From Levilactobacillus brevis ATCC 14869 = DSM 20054 (lineage in GTDB: Bacteria; Bacillota; Bacilli; Lactobacillales; Lactobacillaceae), in assembly GCF_001433855.1 (NCBI RefSeq), contig NZ_AZCP01000007.1, forward strand, positions 1 to 64,000: a stretch of 64,000 bases of DNA. Reading direction: 5' to 3'. The notes beneath the pieces are model-generated. The model saw nothing but the letters and a program-made list of their open reading frames with translations, had not been told where the DNA came from and did no database searches. Within the stretch, counting starts at the first letter, position 1; each line of letters starts with the position of its first letter. A program made the position numbers and the translations under genes. Below, one piece after another: positions 45,956 through 56,196 of this stretch.

Positions 45956-46103
45956 ATAATAATAGTAAACGGGACGTAGGCCAGTGATGGTCTGCGTCCC
46001 GTTTATTAGTTCTTGCAAAGTCTGATATATTTGAAACAGAAATATTCCGGAAAAATAAACCTAAAGATAATCCTAACGCAACTATTACATATTGTTTTTT
46101 CAT
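45915..46103 (-). CDS. Possible small membrane peptide, coupled to the gene upstream
   Basis: 62 codons. Its ATG overlaps the stop of the 146-aa membrane gene (ATGA) and AGGAG lies upstream, which argues for translation. The N-terminus 'MKKQYVIVALGLSLGLFF' is a membrane helix. But the C-terminal half is read through the znuB terminator and into the znuB end, so the C-terminus looks like accidental extension. Possibly a truncated gene. Confidence 0.35.
   Translation of the reverse strand: MKKQYVIVALGLSLGLFFRNISVSNISDFARTNKRDADHHWPTSRLLLLSILLFEVVAIPTQ
45967..46006 (+). terminator. Terminator of the zinc operon
   Basis: AAACGGGACGTAG...CTGCGTCCCGTTT hairpin followed by a short T-run. Confidence 0.8.
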
Positions 46104-46540
46104 GCGCCTTTTCTCCTAAAGTATAGTGAAAGTGTCAGAACTGGCAGAATGATTGGCATAGCAATCATTTCTATGAACAGCATAGCTACTTGGATATCTA
46201 AGAAATCTTTTTCTCTATCATAAATAGGAAGTTGCAAAACACTTGAGAAAAATATGGGGTCTTTTCTTGAGAAATTAAAATGATCATGTGTTGTTAATCT
46301 GAATGTTAGTTCGCGCTTGGCGATGAGAATTTGGGCAATTGGTAATAGGCTATAGCAAAGAGTGAAGTACCAAGAGGTAGCATCCCAATTGAAAATAAAG
46401 TAACCAGGGATAAACCGGCAGTTTACGAGAATGAGTAATACGAAGATTGGCAGACCTTGCAGATAGGAAACAACGTAGTTTAGTGGCCGACTAAAATCAG
46501 CAGTCACTTGCATGCGAAGTGCCAGTATATTGTGGTGCAT
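46100..46540 (-). CDS. Membrane protein, unknown
   Basis: 146 aa with about four hydrophobic segments (~28-45, 60-78, 108-125, 128-143) and a charged cytoplasmic loop with 'THDHFNFSRKDP'. GGGAGGG stands before the ATG. It is more AT-rich than neighbours, hinting at a different origin. It is translationally coupled to a 62-codon ORF. It resembles the small membrane proteins found in peptide/bacteriocin-like loci only in style; no family recognised. Confidence 0.6.
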   Translation of the reverse strand: MHHNILALRMQVTADFSRPLNYVVSYLQGLPIFVLLILVNCRFIPGYFIFNWDATSWYFTLCYSLLPIAQILIAKRELTFRLTTHDHFNFSRKDPIFFSSVLQLPIYDREKDFLDIQVAMLFIEMIAMPIILPVLTLSLYFRRKGA

Positions 46541-46962
46541 ACGATTCCCTCCCCATTGTTATAATTATTATACGTGATGACAAAGAAAGCACAGTTATGA
46601 GGTGCTGAGGTGGGATTGTTTTTAAATTGGTCAAACTTTGGTTAGTAGTGACGAGATGAGATTTATTCCTTCAATACGGTGGTGAATGTGCAAACTGGGG
46701 GTCTAGAACGTTTACTTAATTTGATGAATTAATAGCACCGAGTCATGATGCTGGCACATTAGAAATTACTCGTGGTTGTCTCCTTTACCACAAAGCCTGG
46801 CCCAACATTCACAGCGACTTACATGAGACGCGTGTCTGGAAGGCGGATCAGCAAGGGAGAGCATGCGGAACTGACCGATTTTTACAGCGAATAAGCTGTG
46901 AGTAATGGTTGGTTTTCTTAAAATTCCGCAAGTTTTCAGATTTCTCATGGAAATATAGCGAA
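46541..46962. other. Non-coding stretch before purR
   Basis: About 420 nt. The left end carries AT-rich promoter-like sequence for the minus-strand membrane gene. The rest has no ORF with a ribosome site and no clear hairpin of note. Confidence 0.5.
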
Positions 46963-46975
46963 AAACCCGAACAAT
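46963..46975 (+). promoter_or_regulatory. PurBox upstream of purR
   Basis: AAACCCGAACAAT matches the PurBox consensus AWWWCCGAACWWT with one mismatch. TATGCT/TAAAAT -10-like sequence follows within 15 bp. Suggests autoregulation by PurR in response to PRPP. Confidence 0.65.
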
Positions 46976-47029
46976 TATGCTAAAATTGGCCTTACATATC
47001 ATTGATAGAAAATAGTTGAGGTGAAGTAG

Positions 47030-47869
47030 TTGAAAGTCAGAAGAAGTGACCGATTGGTCGATATGACCCGGTATTTGCTAGAACGGCCCCATCAATTGGT
47101 CTCATTGACCTTTTTTGCGGCCCGTTACGAATCAGCCAAGTCCTCGATTAGCGAAGACTTAACGATTCTGAAACGGACATTTCAGAACCGCGGTACCGGC
47201 TTGTTAGAAACGGTTCCCGGGGCGGCTGGCGGGGCACGGTTTATTCCTTATATTCTCCGTGAAGAAGCCGAACGTTTTGTGGAAGACATGATTGATGAGT
47301 TGTCTGCAGCCGACCGGTATTTGCCCGGTGGTTACGTCTACATGTCAGATATCCTCGGCCGGCCAGCAGCATTACGGCAGATTGGGCGGATTTTAGCCAC
47401 CCAGTATTTGAACCAAAACGTGGACGTCGTCGTCACTGTCGCCACCAAGGGGATTCCATTGGCCCAGAGTGTGGCTAATTACCTGAACGTCCCATTTGTG
47501 ATTGTCCGGCACGACTCACAGATTACAGAAGGCTCGACGGTCAGTGTGAACTATGTTTCTGGTTCGACTAAACGTATTGAACGGATGGCACTCTCTAAGC
47601 GAAGTGTGAAACCCGGTTCACGTGTATTAATTGTGGATGATTATATGAAGGGTGGCGGGACAGTCGGTGGTCTGCGCTCCCTCGTTGATGAGTTTGATTC
47701 CCAGTTGGCAGGTGTCGCCGTCTTTGCTGAAGGGGATTTTGCTGGGCAACGAACGGTTAGCAAATATACGTCTCTGGTCAAGATTCAAACGCAAGATGAA
47801 CAGATCAAGGTTGCGCCCGGAAACTATTTAACGCAAATTTTTGGTGACGAAACTACTCAATTAAATTAG
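47030..47869 (+). CDS. purR: Purine operon regulator PurR
   Basis: 279 aa. N-terminal winged helix ('SDRLVDMTRYLLERPHQLVSL', 'ESAKSSISEDL') fused to a phosphoribosyltransferase-like domain with the PRPP loop 'VLIVDDYMKGGGTV'. PurR binds PurBoxes and is relieved by PRPP. Start is TTG: GAGGTG lies 6 nt upstream and family proteins begin 'MKVRRSDRLV'. glmU follows after 15 nt. Confidence 0.95.
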   Translation: MKVRRSDRLVDMTRYLLERPHQLVSLTFFAARYESAKSSISEDLTILKRTFQNRGTGLLETVPGAAGGARFIPYILREEAERFVEDMIDELSAADRYLPGGYVYMSDILGRPAALRQIGRILATQYLNQNVDVVVTVATKGIPLAQSVANYLNVPFVIVRHDSQITEGSTVSVNYVSGSTKRIERMALSKRSVKPGSRVLIVDDYMKGGGTVGGLRSLVDEFDSQLAGVAVFAEGDFAGQRTVSKYTSLVKIQTQDEQIKVAPGNYLTQIFGDETTQLN

Positions 47870-47884
47870 CTAGGAGATCGTTAA

Positions 47885-49264
47885 ATGACAACGAGAAATA
47901 CTATTATCCTTGCTGCTGGTAAGGGCACTCGGATGAAGTCAAAACTGTATAAGGTACTGCACAAAGTTTGTGGCAAAGCGATGGTCGACCACGTATTAAC
48001 GCAAGTGGAAAAGACAGATATGTCCAAGATTGTCACGGTTGTGGGCTACGGAGCCGATGAGGTTAAGTCAACGTTAGGTGACCGGACACAATACGCGTTA
48101 CAAGCCGAACAACTGGGGACGGGGCATGCGGTCCTACAGACCGAACCCATGCTAAAGGATGAAGCCGGCACAACATTAATTGTGAGTGGTGATACGCCAC
48201 TATTCCGGGCAGAGACGTTTGAAGATTTATTTGCTTATCATGAAGCCAAACATGCCGCTGCCACGATTTTAACGTCAATGGCGCCAGACCCCACCGGTTA
48301 CGGTCGGATTGTTCGGAATAATATTGGTATCGTGGAAAAGATTGTTGAACAAAAGGATGCCAATTCTGAAGAACAAGAAATCCACGAAATTAATACCGGC
48401 GTGTACGTGTTTGATAATCAAAAGTTATTTAAAGCGCTCCATGAGACGTCAAATGATAACGCTCAAGGAGAATATTACCTGACAGACGTCATCGAAATTT
48501 TGAAGCATCAAGGAGATATTGTGGCCGCTTATCAAATGGCTAATTTTGATGAGTCGATGGGAGTTAATGATCGGGTCGCCCTGTCTGCGGCAACCAAAAT
48601 CATGCGTGACCGCATTAACGAAGCCCACATGCGTGATGGTGTGACGTTAATCGATCCCGCGACAACCTACATTGATGCAGGTGTCAAGATTGGTGCAGAT
48701 ACTATCATTGAACCTGGTGTTTTACTGAAAGGAAACACAGTAATTGGGGAGGACTGCTACATTGGTGCCCACTCTGAATTACGGAATGCGGTACTGGCTG
48801 ACCACGTCACGGTAACCTCGTCCTTATTGGAAGATTCCGATATGGCCAGTGGGTCGAACATTGGACCCAATAGTCATTTACGGCCAGAATCTCACATTGG
48901 ACCTAAAGTTCATTTGGGGAACTTTGTTGAAGTTAAGAAGGCGACGATTGGTGAAGGCACCAAAGTGGGTCATTTGACTTATGTGGGTAACGCTAAATTA
49001 GGTCAGAACATCAACGTGGGTTGTGGCGTGGTCTTCGTCAACTATGACGGTAAGAACAAGCATGAAACTGTCGTGGGGGATGATGCCTTTATCGGCTCAA
49101 ACTCTAATTTGGTTGCGCCACTAGACGTTGCCGACCATAGTTTTATTGCAGCCGGCTCTACAATTACCGATGCCGTAAACCGCTACGATATGGCAATTGC
49201 TCGTCAGCGCCAAACGAATAAACCCAATTATTATCAGAAACTACCTTATCGCGGTGAAGATTAA
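47885..49264 (+). CDS. glmU: Bifunctional GlmU (GlcNAc-1-P uridyltransferase / GlcN-1-P acetyltransferase)
   Basis: 459 aa. N-terminal nucleotidyltransferase '[19 protein letters not shown]' and C-terminal left-handed beta-helix of hexapeptide repeats (~250-440). Makes UDP-GlcNAc for peptidoglycan and wall polymers. TAGGAG before the ATG. Lies between purR and prs, a conserved order in Firmicutes. Confidence 0.96.
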   Translation: MTTRNTIILAAGKGTRMKSKLYKVLHKVCGKAMVDHVLTQVEKTDMSKIVTVVGYGADEVKSTLGDRTQYALQAEQLGTGHAVLQTEPMLKDEAGTTLIVSGDTPLFRAETFEDLFAYHEAKHAAATILTSMAPDPTGYGRIVRNNIGIVEKIVEQKDANSEEQEIHEINTGVYVFDNQKLFKALHETSNDNAQGEYYLTDVIEILKHQGDIVAAYQMANFDESMGVNDRVALSAATKIMRDRINEAHMRDGVTLIDPATTYIDAGVKIGADTIIEPGVLLKGNTVIGEDCYIGAHSELRNAVLADHVTVTSSLLEDSDMASGSNIGPNSHLRPESHIGPKVHLGNFVEVKKATIGEGTKVGHLTYVGNAKLGQNINVGCGVVFVNYDGKNKHETVVGDDAFIGSNSNLVAPLDVADHSFIAAGSTITDAVNRYDMAIARQRQTNKPNYYQKLPYRGED

Positions 49265-49346
49265 GCGGAAGGTCTTGTGTTTCCCGACGCGATAGCATAA
49301 AATTATTGTAGGAAATTCAGGCAGACTAATGCTATTGGAGGAAATT

Positions 49347-50327
49347 ATGGCTACGCAATATTTTGACCCTAAATTAAAGATTTTTGCGTTGAACTCCAAC
49401 AAACCGTTGGCACAAAAGATTGCTGACGAGGTTGGTGTTGAGTTAGGGAAAACGTCGGTGGACCGTTTCAGTGATGGTGAAATTCGGATCAACATTGAAC
49501 AAAGTGTCCGGGGATGTCACGTGTACGTGATTCAATCAACGTCAGCTCCCGTTAACGATAACTTAATGGAACTGTTGATTATGATTGATGCGTTACGGCG
49601 GGCCAGTGCGGCAACCATTAACGTGGTCATTCCGTACTACGGGTACGCTCGTCAAGACCGGAAAGCCCGGTCACGAGAACCAATTACGGCTAAGCTGGTC
49701 GCAAATATGTTGCAAACGGCCGGGGTTACCCGGGTCTTGGCACTTGATTTGCATGCAGCTCAAATTCAAGGGTTCTTCGATGTACCAGTGGATCATTTGA
49801 TGGGTGCGCCGCTCCTGGCCGACTACTTCATTAACAGTGGTTTGGCTGAAAATGCGGTCGTGGTTTCACCTGACCATGGTGGTGTGACGCGGGCCCGGGC
49901 GTTAGCCGAATTCTTGAAGGCGCCAATTGCGATTATCGATAAGCGGCGGCCTAAGGCTAATGTGGCTGAAATCATGAATATTATTGGAGACGTCAAAGGT
50001 AAGCGGTGTATCATGATTGATGACATGATTGATACAGCCGGAACGATTACATTAGGGTCACAAGCTCTAATGGATGCCGGTGCCTTGGAAGTGTATGCTA
50101 GTTGTACTCATCCGGTCTTATCTGGGCCAGCTATTGAACGGATTAAGAAGTCGCCAATCAAGAAGTTAGTGGTGACGGATTCGATTCAGTTAACTGCTGA
50201 CAAGATGATTGATAAGGTTGAACAGATCTCTGTGGGTCCATTGATGGGTCAAGCTATCAAGCGGATTAATGAGAATCGCCCAGTCAGTCCATTGTTCAAG
50301 AATCGGTTTCACAGTCAAGAACAATAA
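49347..50327 (+). CDS. prs: Ribose-phosphate pyrophosphokinase
   Basis: 326 aa. '[17 protein letters not shown]' (ATP/flexible loop), '[19 protein letters not shown]' (metal site) and '[14 protein letters not shown]' (PRPP loop). Makes PRPP for purines, pyrimidines, His and Trp; PRPP is also the effector of PurR encoded upstream. The longest frame begins six codons earlier, but GGAGG with 6-7 nt spacing supports ATG 49347. Confidence 0.96.
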   Translation: MATQYFDPKLKIFALNSNKPLAQKIADEVGVELGKTSVDRFSDGEIRINIEQSVRGCHVYVIQSTSAPVNDNLMELLIMIDALRRASAATINVVIPYYGYARQDRKARSREPITAKLVANMLQTAGVTRVLALDLHAAQIQGFFDVPVDHLMGAPLLADYFINSGLAENAVVVSPDHGGVTRARALAEFLKAPIAIIDKRRPKANVAEIMNIIGDVKGKRCIMIDDMIDTAGTITLGSQALMDAGALEVYASCTHPVLSGPAIERIKKSPIKKLVVTDSIQLTADKMIDKVEQISVGPLMGQAIKRINENRPVSPLFKNRFHSQEQ

Positions 50328-50336
50328 AGTCATCTA

Positions 50337-50375
50337 AAAACTTGAGCGGCGCGGTGCGTTGGCTCAAGTTTTTTC
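50337..50375 (+). terminator. Terminator of the purR-glmU-prs region
   Basis: AACTTGAGC ... GCTCAAGTT then six T. Confidence 0.9.
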
Positions 50376-50433
50376 ATTAAGTGATGGACAATAGATGGGA
50401 TTAGGTTTGGCTACGAGAGTGAGGAATGACAAT

Positions 50434-50793
50434 ATGAAGAAATGGCAACGAGCAGCGACCGGAACGGTTGGTGCAGGCTTATTGGTGGCCTTAGTGATGA
50501 AGATTTTAGGCCAGTCATTGTTAACCATTGGTAATTTATTATTCATGGTTGGTCTAGCCTTAATTGTTTTTGGTGCTATCTGTGTGTTGCTACGCGGGCA
50601 TCTATTGACGGGGACTCGGCGATTGTTCCGCCGCGCCTTTAGACAAAAGGTGGAGCCATTGCCAGATGAGAAAGTACCCGTGCGCCACGTGGCGAGCGTA
50701 AAAAACAGCCCCATTGTCATCAATGCCCCTGCCCGTTTTGGGTTAGTCGCAGGTGTCTGCTACGTGATTTTGGGAATCGTTTTTACCATTTAA
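50434..50793 (+). CDS. Small membrane protein (DUF3899-like)
   Basis: 119 aa. Helices at ~8-27, 30-52 and 98-117, with a basic stretch 'GTRRLFRRAFRQK' between them. Layout and length resemble DUF3899 membrane proteins; unknown function. GAGTGAGGA precedes the ATG at 50434; the earlier ATG at 50395 overlaps the terminator region. Confidence 0.62.
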   Translation: MKKWQRAATGTVGAGLLVALVMKILGQSLLTIGNLLFMVGLALIVFGAICVLLRGHLLTGTRRLFRRAFRQKVEPLPDEKVPVRHVASVKNSPIVINAPARFGLVAGVCYVILGIVFTI

Positions 50794-50805
50794 ATTTGAC
50801 TTAAA

Positions 50806-50832
50806 GACAGTCGTTGACGACTGCCTTTTTTA
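50806..50832 (+). terminator. Terminator
   Basis: GACAGTCGT-tg-ACGACTGCC followed by six T. Confidence 0.82.
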
Positions 50833-50837
50833 TACTC

Positions 50838-50862
50838 AAAAAGGCCGGGGGTTCCCCCAGCC
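50838..50862 (-). terminator. Terminator of the MerR gene
   Basis: On the minus strand GGC-T-GGGGG-aa-CCCCCGGCC then five T. Confidence 0.82.
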
Positions 50863-50887
50863 ATAATTTCCAGCGTAACAGGTTATC

Positions 50888-51304
50888 TTAGATGACTTGA
50901 TCATCCAGTTCACCGATTGCTTCAATCATCCGTTCTACTTCGCTACGAGAGACGGTCGAACGGGTGAGGGCGGCTGAGAGTTGGTCAGTGAGTCCGGATA
51001 ACGCCGTGTAAAAGTGCTGATCGGCAATAAATTGGCTGTGTTTGCCCATGATAAACCGCAGTGTATCTGCCGAACACGTGGCATTAACATCTGCCGATCG
51101 GAGTTGAAGAATATGGTGAATATCACTTAATGGTAAGCCCGCCCGCCGTAGGCTATGAATAATGCGATAGGTTGCTAGGTCGGCTATTGTATAGTTGCGG
51201 TGATTCGTAGCAGTTCGTTGGGGAATCAACAAATCCGCCCGTTCATAAGTCCGCAGGGTGCTACAATTACAGCCGACCTTACCAGCGAAATCTCTGGTGT
51301 TCAT
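50888..51304 (-). CDS. MerR family transcriptional regulator
   Basis: 138 aa. 'TRDFAGKVGCNCSTLRTYERADLLIPQRTATNHRNY' is a MerR winged helix; the C-terminal helix forms the dimer coiled coil. Three Cys (two near the HTH) but no typical metal-binding loop, so the inducer is unknown. GGAGG precedes the ATG. Stands alone. Confidence 0.85.
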   Translation of the reverse strand: MNTRDFAGKVGCNCSTLRTYERADLLIPQRTATNHRNYTIADLATYRIIHSLRRAGLPLSDIHHILQLRSADVNATCSADTLRFIMGKHSQFIADQHFYTALSGLTDQLSAALTRSTVSRSEVERMIEAIGELDDQVI

Positions 51305-51570
51305 CGCACGTCACCTCCTCTCGATTGCGAATAGGTTACCACGTTAAGGAACTGAGGGGGTCAAGGACTACTGAAAATAATCAAAATTCAGGGTGGTTAG
51401 GCCAGTTATTTAAAAAATCGGGTAAATTGCTAAAGGGTGAAGTTACGTTTGCCCATGATAGTTAGCCAAGACGCTTCTGGGGAAGAACCGCTGCGACTAC
51501 TCAGAAAAATCTGGTATACTGAACGCAAATAATGTGAACGTGTGAGTTAGTTTTTAGGAGAGTTATTTGT

Positions 51571-52299
51571 ATGGTAGATAGCGTATCAAAACGGGTCGTT
51601 CATGATCTGAAACAGCGAATTCTGGCTGGAGATTTTGCCACTAAAAGACTGCCAGATGAACAGCAATTAAGCGAATGGTATCAAGTCAGTCGTAGCACAG
51701 TAAAGCGGGCTGTGAATCGATTGGCTGAGCAGGGCATTGTTTTTAGAAAACGTGGGGCGGGGACCTTTATTAACCCCTTCTTTTTGAAGAATAAATCGGC
51801 CTTTCACTATGAAGGGAAAAATTTGGGTGTGACGGATAGCTTTCAGGTCGGGGATAGCCAACCGAAGAGTGAATTACTAGACTACCAAGTGATTGTAGCC
51901 ACCCCAGAGTTACAGCAGGATCTATTTTTAGAAAGCACTGATTTTGTTTACCAGATTAAACGTCTGCGGTTATTTGATCAGCGACCTATTATTATTGAGA
52001 CAGGATATATTCCAATTAAGATTTTGCCGGCATTAACGCCGACAGTTGCCCAGCACTCAATCTTTAATTATTTACAAGAGATTAAGGGACAGTCTGTCAG
52101 TCGTTCTTTTTTGTCAATTTCGGCTGAGCCGTCAACCAGAGAAGATCAGCAGTTATTAAATCTTTCTAAAACTGAACCGGTTGGCGTCATGGCGGGCATT
52201 TTCTTCTTAGATGACGGTACTCCCTTTGAAGTTTCCAATATGCGCTTGCATTATCAGTATCTGAAATATAATACGTTTGTGAATCTGGATCAGGACTAG
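51571..52299 (+). CDS. GntR/HutC family transcriptional regulator
   Basis: 242 aa. GntR winged helix ('LPDEQQLSEWYQVSRSTVKRAVNRLAEQGIVFRKRGAGTFI') plus a UTRA effector domain ('QIKRLRLFDQRPIIIETGYIP'). HutC-type regulators sense sugar phosphates or amino-sugar derivatives. It is 260 nt upstream of xpkA in the same direction, so it may control it, but this is only positional. Confidence 0.87.
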   Translation: MVDSVSKRVVHDLKQRILAGDFATKRLPDEQQLSEWYQVSRSTVKRAVNRLAEQGIVFRKRGAGTFINPFFLKNKSAFHYEGKNLGVTDSFQVGDSQPKSELLDYQVIVATPELQQDLFLESTDFVYQIKRLRLFDQRPIIIETGYIPIKILPALTPTVAQHSIFNYLQEIKGQSVSRSFLSISAEPSTREDQQLLNLSKTEPVGVMAGIFFLDDGTPFEVSNMRLHYQYLKYNTFVNLDQD

Positions 52300-52340
52300 A
52301 ATACCTGTCAGACTAGCGGGTTGGCCCCTACACAATCAAG

Positions 52341-52390
52341 CACCCCTTGAAGAAAATTGCCGGAAGTTGAGCAGTTTACTTGAAGGGGTG
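52341..52390 (+). terminator. Hairpin after the gntR gene
   Basis: CACCCCTTGAAG pairs with CTTGAAGGGGTG (one mismatch) around a ~27-nt loop, followed by TTTG. Probably separates gntR from xpkA transcription; the T-run is weak. Confidence 0.55.
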
Positions 52391-52454
52391 TTTGTGAAAT
52401 GGCATAATGAGAATCGAATTATTTGGAATTGGACCGTATCAATTTCAGATAATG

Positions 52455-52482
52455 TTGACTTTTTGAAAAAAGTCAGTATCAT
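52455..52482 (+). promoter_or_regulatory. Promoter of xpkA
   Basis: TTGACT (52455-52460), 16 bp, TATCAT (52477-52482). The ~75-nt leader carries GTAAAT/ATTTAC inverted arms (52490-52495 / 52508-52513) before the AAGAAGGAG ribosome site. Confidence 0.65.
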
Positions 52483-52563
52483 AGGTAGTGTAAATTGACC
52501 TCTTGTGATTTACGTTGATGGTTTTTTGACGTTATGTTACTTGAAGAAGGAGTGTAAAAATTC

Positions 52564-55023
52564 ATGGCAGTAGATTACGATTCCAAGTCTTACTTGGAAA
52601 AAGTTGACGCTTGGTGGCGTGCCACGACTTACCTTTCCGGTGGTATGATTTTTCTGAAGAGCAACCCATTGTTCTCAGTTACAAACACACCCATCCAAAA
52701 GGATGATGTTAAGGTTAAGCCTATTGGACACTGGGGGACTATCTCCGGCCAAACTTTCCTGTACGCACATGCTAACCGTTTGATCAACAAGTACGGCTTG
52801 AACATGTTCTACATTGGTGGTCCTGGTCACGGTGGCCAAGTAATGGTAACCAACTCTTACTTGGATGGCACCTACACGGATGCTTACCCTGAAATTACCC
52901 AAGACCTCGAAGGGATGTCCCGTTTGTACAAGCGGTTCTCATTCCCAGGTGGGATTGGTTCTCACATGACTGCTCAAACTCCAGGTTCTCTCCACGAAGG
53001 TGGCGAACTTGGTTACTCACTTTCCCACGCAACTGGTGCTGTCTTAGACAACCCAGACCAAATTGCCTTCACGGTTGTTGGTGATGGGGAAGTTGAAACG
53101 GGCCCTGCAATGACTGCATGGAACTCCATCAAGTTCTTGAACCCTAAGAACGACGGTGCTGTGTTGCCAATTCTTGACCTTAACGGGTTCAAGATTTCTA
53201 ACCCAACTATCTTCTCACGGATGAGCGATGACAAGATCGCTAAGTTCTTTGAAGGTTTGGGCTGGTCACCTCGTTTCCTCGAAAACGATGACATTCATGA
53301 TTACATGACTTACCACGAAAAAGCGGCTAAGTTATTTGATCAAGCAATTGCTGATATTAAGCAAATCCAAAAAGACGCTCGTGAAAACGGCAAGTACGAA
53401 GATGGGACTATCCCAGCTTGGCCAGTTGTTATTGCGCGCTTACCAAAGGGTTGGGGCGGTCCTAAGCACAACCCAGCCGGCGAACCAATCGAAGGTTCAT
53501 TCCGTGCTCACCAAGTTCCACTTGGTTTAAGCCAAAACAACTTCGAAGAACTTCCTGAATTCGAAGAATGGATGAACTCATACAAGCCAGCTGAATTATT
53601 CAATGCTGACGGTTCATTGAAGGCAGAAGTCGCTGACTTTGCCCCTAAGGGTGACAAGCGGATGGCTGCTAACCCAGTTGCTAATGGTGGCCGTGCTCGT
53701 GGCGAAAAGCCAGAAACACTCGACTTACCAAACTGGAAAGACTACGCTAACGACATCAACGAATCTAACCGTGGGACTCAGTTGCCAGATGGTAACAAGA
53801 ACATGGATATGAACGTTCTGTCAACCTTCTTTGCTGGCGTTGCCACAAAGAACCCAACATCATTCCGGATCTTCGGACCTGATGAAACGATGTCTAACCG
53901 TCTTTGGGAAATGTTCAAGATTACGAACCGTCAATGGATGAGTAAGGTCAAGGAACCAAATGACCAATACGAAGCTCCAGAAGGCCGTATCTTGGATGCC
54001 CAATTATCAGAACACCAAGCTGAAGGTTGGCTTGAAGGTTACACCTTAACTGGTCGTACCGGTGTGTTCACTTCTTACGAATCATTCTTGCGGGTTGTTG
54101 ACTCAATGACCACGCAACACTTCAAGTGGATTCGTCAAGCCGCTGCAGAACCATGGCGGAATGATTACCCATCCTTGAACTTGGTTTCAACATCCACTGT
54201 GTTCCAACAAGACCACAATGGTTACACTCACCAAGATCCAGGTATGTTAACCCACTTGGCTGAAAAGAAGTCTGACTTTATCCGTCAATACCTTCCAGCT
54301 GATGGGAACACATTGTTAGCTGTCTTTGACCGGGCCTTCAAGGACCGTCAAAAGGTTAACCACATTGTTGCTTCTAAGCAACCTCGTCAACAATGGTTCT
54401 CAATCGACGAAGCCGAAGAATTGGCTACGAAGGGTCTTAAGACCATCGACTGGGCTTCTACTGTTGCTGAAGGTGAAGATGCTGATATCGTCTTTGCTTC
54501 TGCTGGTGTTGAACCAACCATCGAAACGTTGGCAGCTGTTGACTTGATCAACGATGCTTTCCCAGCTGTTAAGATGCGTTACGTGAACGTTGTTGAACTA
54601 GAACGTCTGCAAAAGAAGAACGGCCCATTGAACGATGACCGTGCACTTAGCGACAGCGAATTCAGTTCATTCTTCGGCGAATCTGGTACGCCAGTTGTCT
54701 TTGGCTTCCATGGTTACGAAGACTTGATCGAATCCTTCTTCTACGAACGTCAACACCTTGGTTTACACGTTCATGGTTACCGTGAAGATGGTGATATCAC
54801 GACTGCTTACGACATGCGTGTATACTCCGAATTGGATCGGTTCCACCAAGCTAAAGATGCTGTTAACACCTTGATTGCCAAGGGCGTTATCGACGAAGCT
54901 GCCGGCAAGGCCTTCGACAAGAAGATGGACGACATCTTAGCTAAGCACTTTAAGATTACCCGTGACGAAGGTCGCGATATTGAAGAATTCACTAAGTGGC
55001 AATGGACGCCATTGAAGAAGTAA
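52564..55023 (+). CDS. xpkA: Xylulose-5-phosphate/fructose-6-phosphate phosphoketolase
   Basis: 819 aa, thiamine-diphosphate enzyme. '[10 protein letters not shown]' (~79-88), '[14 protein letters not shown]' (~143), the ThDP motif '[17 protein letters not shown]' (~172) and '[14 protein letters not shown]' are diagnostic. It splits xylulose-5-P into acetyl-P and glyceraldehyde-3-P, the core step of heterofermentation. Strongly biased codons (for example GGT, AAC, GAA) indicate high expression. Ends with a strong terminator. Cytoplasmic, monocistronic. Confidence 0.97.
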   Translation: MAVDYDSKSYLEKVDAWWRATTYLSGGMIFLKSNPLFSVTNTPIQKDDVKVKPIGHWGTISGQTFLYAHANRLINKYGLNMFYIGGPGHGGQVMVTNSYLDGTYTDAYPEITQDLEGMSRLYKRFSFPGGIGSHMTAQTPGSLHEGGELGYSLSHATGAVLDNPDQIAFTVVGDGEVETGPAMTAWNSIKFLNPKNDGAVLPILDLNGFKISNPTIFSRMSDDKIAKFFEGLGWSPRFLENDDIHDYMTYHEKAAKLFDQAIADIKQIQKDARENGKYEDGTIPAWPVVIARLPKGWGGPKHNPAGEPIEGSFRAHQVPLGLSQNNFEELPEFEEWMNSYKPAELFNADGSLKAEVADFAPKGDKRMAANPVANGGRARGEKPETLDLPNWKDYANDINESNRGTQLPDGNKNMDMNVLSTFFAGVATKNPTSFRIFGPDETMSNRLWEMFKITNRQWMSKVKEPNDQYEAPEGRILDAQLSEHQAEGWLEGYTLTGRTGVFTSYESFLRVVDSMTTQHFKWIRQAAAEPWRNDYPSLNLVSTSTVFQQDHNGYTHQDPGMLTHLAEKKSDFIRQYLPADGNTLLAVFDRAFKDRQKVNHIVASKQPRQQWFSIDEAEELATKGLKTIDWASTVAEGEDADIVFASAGVEPTIETLAAVDLINDAFPAVKMRYVNVVELERLQKKNGPLNDDRALSDSEFSSFFGESGTPVVFGFHGYEDLIESFFYERQHLGLHVHGYREDGDITTAYDMRVYSELDRFHQAKDAVNTLIAKGVIDEAAGKAFDKKMDDILAKHFKITRDEGRDIEEFTKWQWTPLKK

Positions 55024-55073
55024 TTCTTTGATTAACTAAAATTGAAACGCCACAAGTTGGTGTGAACATTTTG

Positions 55074-55116
55074 AACCGTTACTCAAGCGTGAAAGCGCCT
55101 GGGTAACGGTTTTTTG
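55074..55116 (+). terminator. Terminator of xpkA
   Basis: AACCGTTACtcaAGCG ... GGGTAACGGTT followed by six T. Confidence 0.9.
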
Positions 55117-55130
55117 TGTATAATAACAGC

Positions 55131-55164
55131 CGCTGAGAATACCGAATGTTTAGGATTCTCAGCG
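55131..55164. other. Second hairpin downstream of xpkA
   Basis: CGCTGAGAAT / ATTCTCAGCG with a 14-nt loop, then ATTTTTA. Either a back-up terminator or a structured 3' element. The remaining ~95 nt up to the next hairpin hold no gene. Confidence 0.6.
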
Positions 55165-55262
55165 ACTATTTTTAAAGTATTAGGGGTAGCGTTAATAAAT
55201 ATTTGGTAATTAAATCAATGGGAACACATTGAAGGTATTGGCTGTGTGTTGATTGGGGTCAA

Positions 55263-55302
55263 AATAAAAACGGTCAACGCCGGATTATCCAAGCGTTGAC
55301 CG
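55263..55302 (-). terminator. Terminator of the HAD hydrolase gene
   Basis: CGGTCAACGC / GCGTTGACCG stem; on the minus strand it is followed by TTTTTATTTT. Confidence 0.85.
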
Positions 55303-55346
55303 AAGTTATATAGGCGGGAGTTTTTGAAAACTAGGCTAAAAGCAGG

Positions 55347-56162
55347 CTAGTTTTCGTTCAAAGCATACTTACGAATTGCGGCGGCCACACCATTTTCCGC
55401 GTTGGTTAAGGTGACAGCCTGTGCGGCTTCTTTTACTTCGTCAATCGCGTTGCCCATTGCGACCCCTAGACCGGCATATTTAATCATGGTTAAATCATTG
55501 CCTTGATCGCCGAGGGTCATCACGTCATCCGCGGTCAAACCAAGTTGATCGACCAGTTCGCTCAGAGTGCCCCCTTTGCTAGCCCGCCGATTCATGACTT
55601 CGATGAAGTAGGGTGCACTTTGGACGACACTGAATCGGTCCTTGAAGTCTTGTGGCATATTAGCTTTAACCTGTTCGATAACTTGGGGATAGTCGACAAA
55701 CATGGCCTTTGAAATCGTTAAGTCACGAGGTGTTTCGCTGACTTCGCGGTACCGAATGAGCATCCGGACCAGATAACTTTCGGCAATGGTATACGCACTG
55801 ATATCTTTATTGGCCGTGTAGATGTAATCGGGTGTCTCAATTTGGAAATGTGCGCGTACTTTGCGGGCCCAAGCTTCCAGATCAATGTAGTCCTCGTAAG
55901 TTAGTGAGTGATTGGTGAGGACTTTGCCAGAGATCGTTTGGGCAACGGACCCATTAAAGGTGATGGCATATTGGTCATCGCCACTGATACCCATGGCATC
56001 AAGGTACGGTTGCACGCCAGTTAAAGGTCGGCCGGTGCAGAGTACCACCTTGATACCTTGGGCCTTAGCTGCTTGTACGGCGTCAATGGTTTCTTGAGCC
56101 AGTTCGTTTTTTTCATTGAGTAGGGTGCCGTCGATGTCAATTGCGATGAGTTTGATGGTCAT
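55347..56162 (-). CDS. Cof-type HAD-IIB phosphatase
   Basis: 271 aa. HAD motif I '[15 protein letters not shown]', motif II 'LCTGRP', Lys in motif III, motif IV '[24 protein letters not shown]', with the C2B cap between. Likely dephosphorylates sugar phosphates or flavin nucleotides (YidA/Cof type). GGAG precedes the ATG. A 34-nt gap separates it from the HD gene upstream, so it may be the last gene of a three-gene minus-strand operon. Confidence 0.9.
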   Translation of the reverse strand: MTIKLIAIDIDGTLLNEKNELAQETIDAVQAAKAQGIKVVLCTGRPLTGVQPYLDAMGISGDDQYAITFNGSVAQTISGKVLTNHSLTYEDYIDLEAWARKVRAHFQIETPDYIYTANKDISAYTIAESYLVRMLIRYREVSETPRDLTISKAMFVDYPQVIEQVKANMPQDFKDRFSVVQSAPYFIEVMNRRASKGGTLSELVDQLGLTADDVMTLGDQGNDLTMIKYAGLGVAMGNAIDEVKEAAQAVTLTNAENGVAAAIRKYALNEN

Positions 56163-56196
56163 AGAAGATTCTCCTTTTAATGTGAAATGAAAGTGG

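Noticed and set aside
46766-47002. 78-codon minus-strand ORF before purR
   Set aside because: Overlaps the PurBox and the purR promoter; no ribosome site and no protein-like composition.
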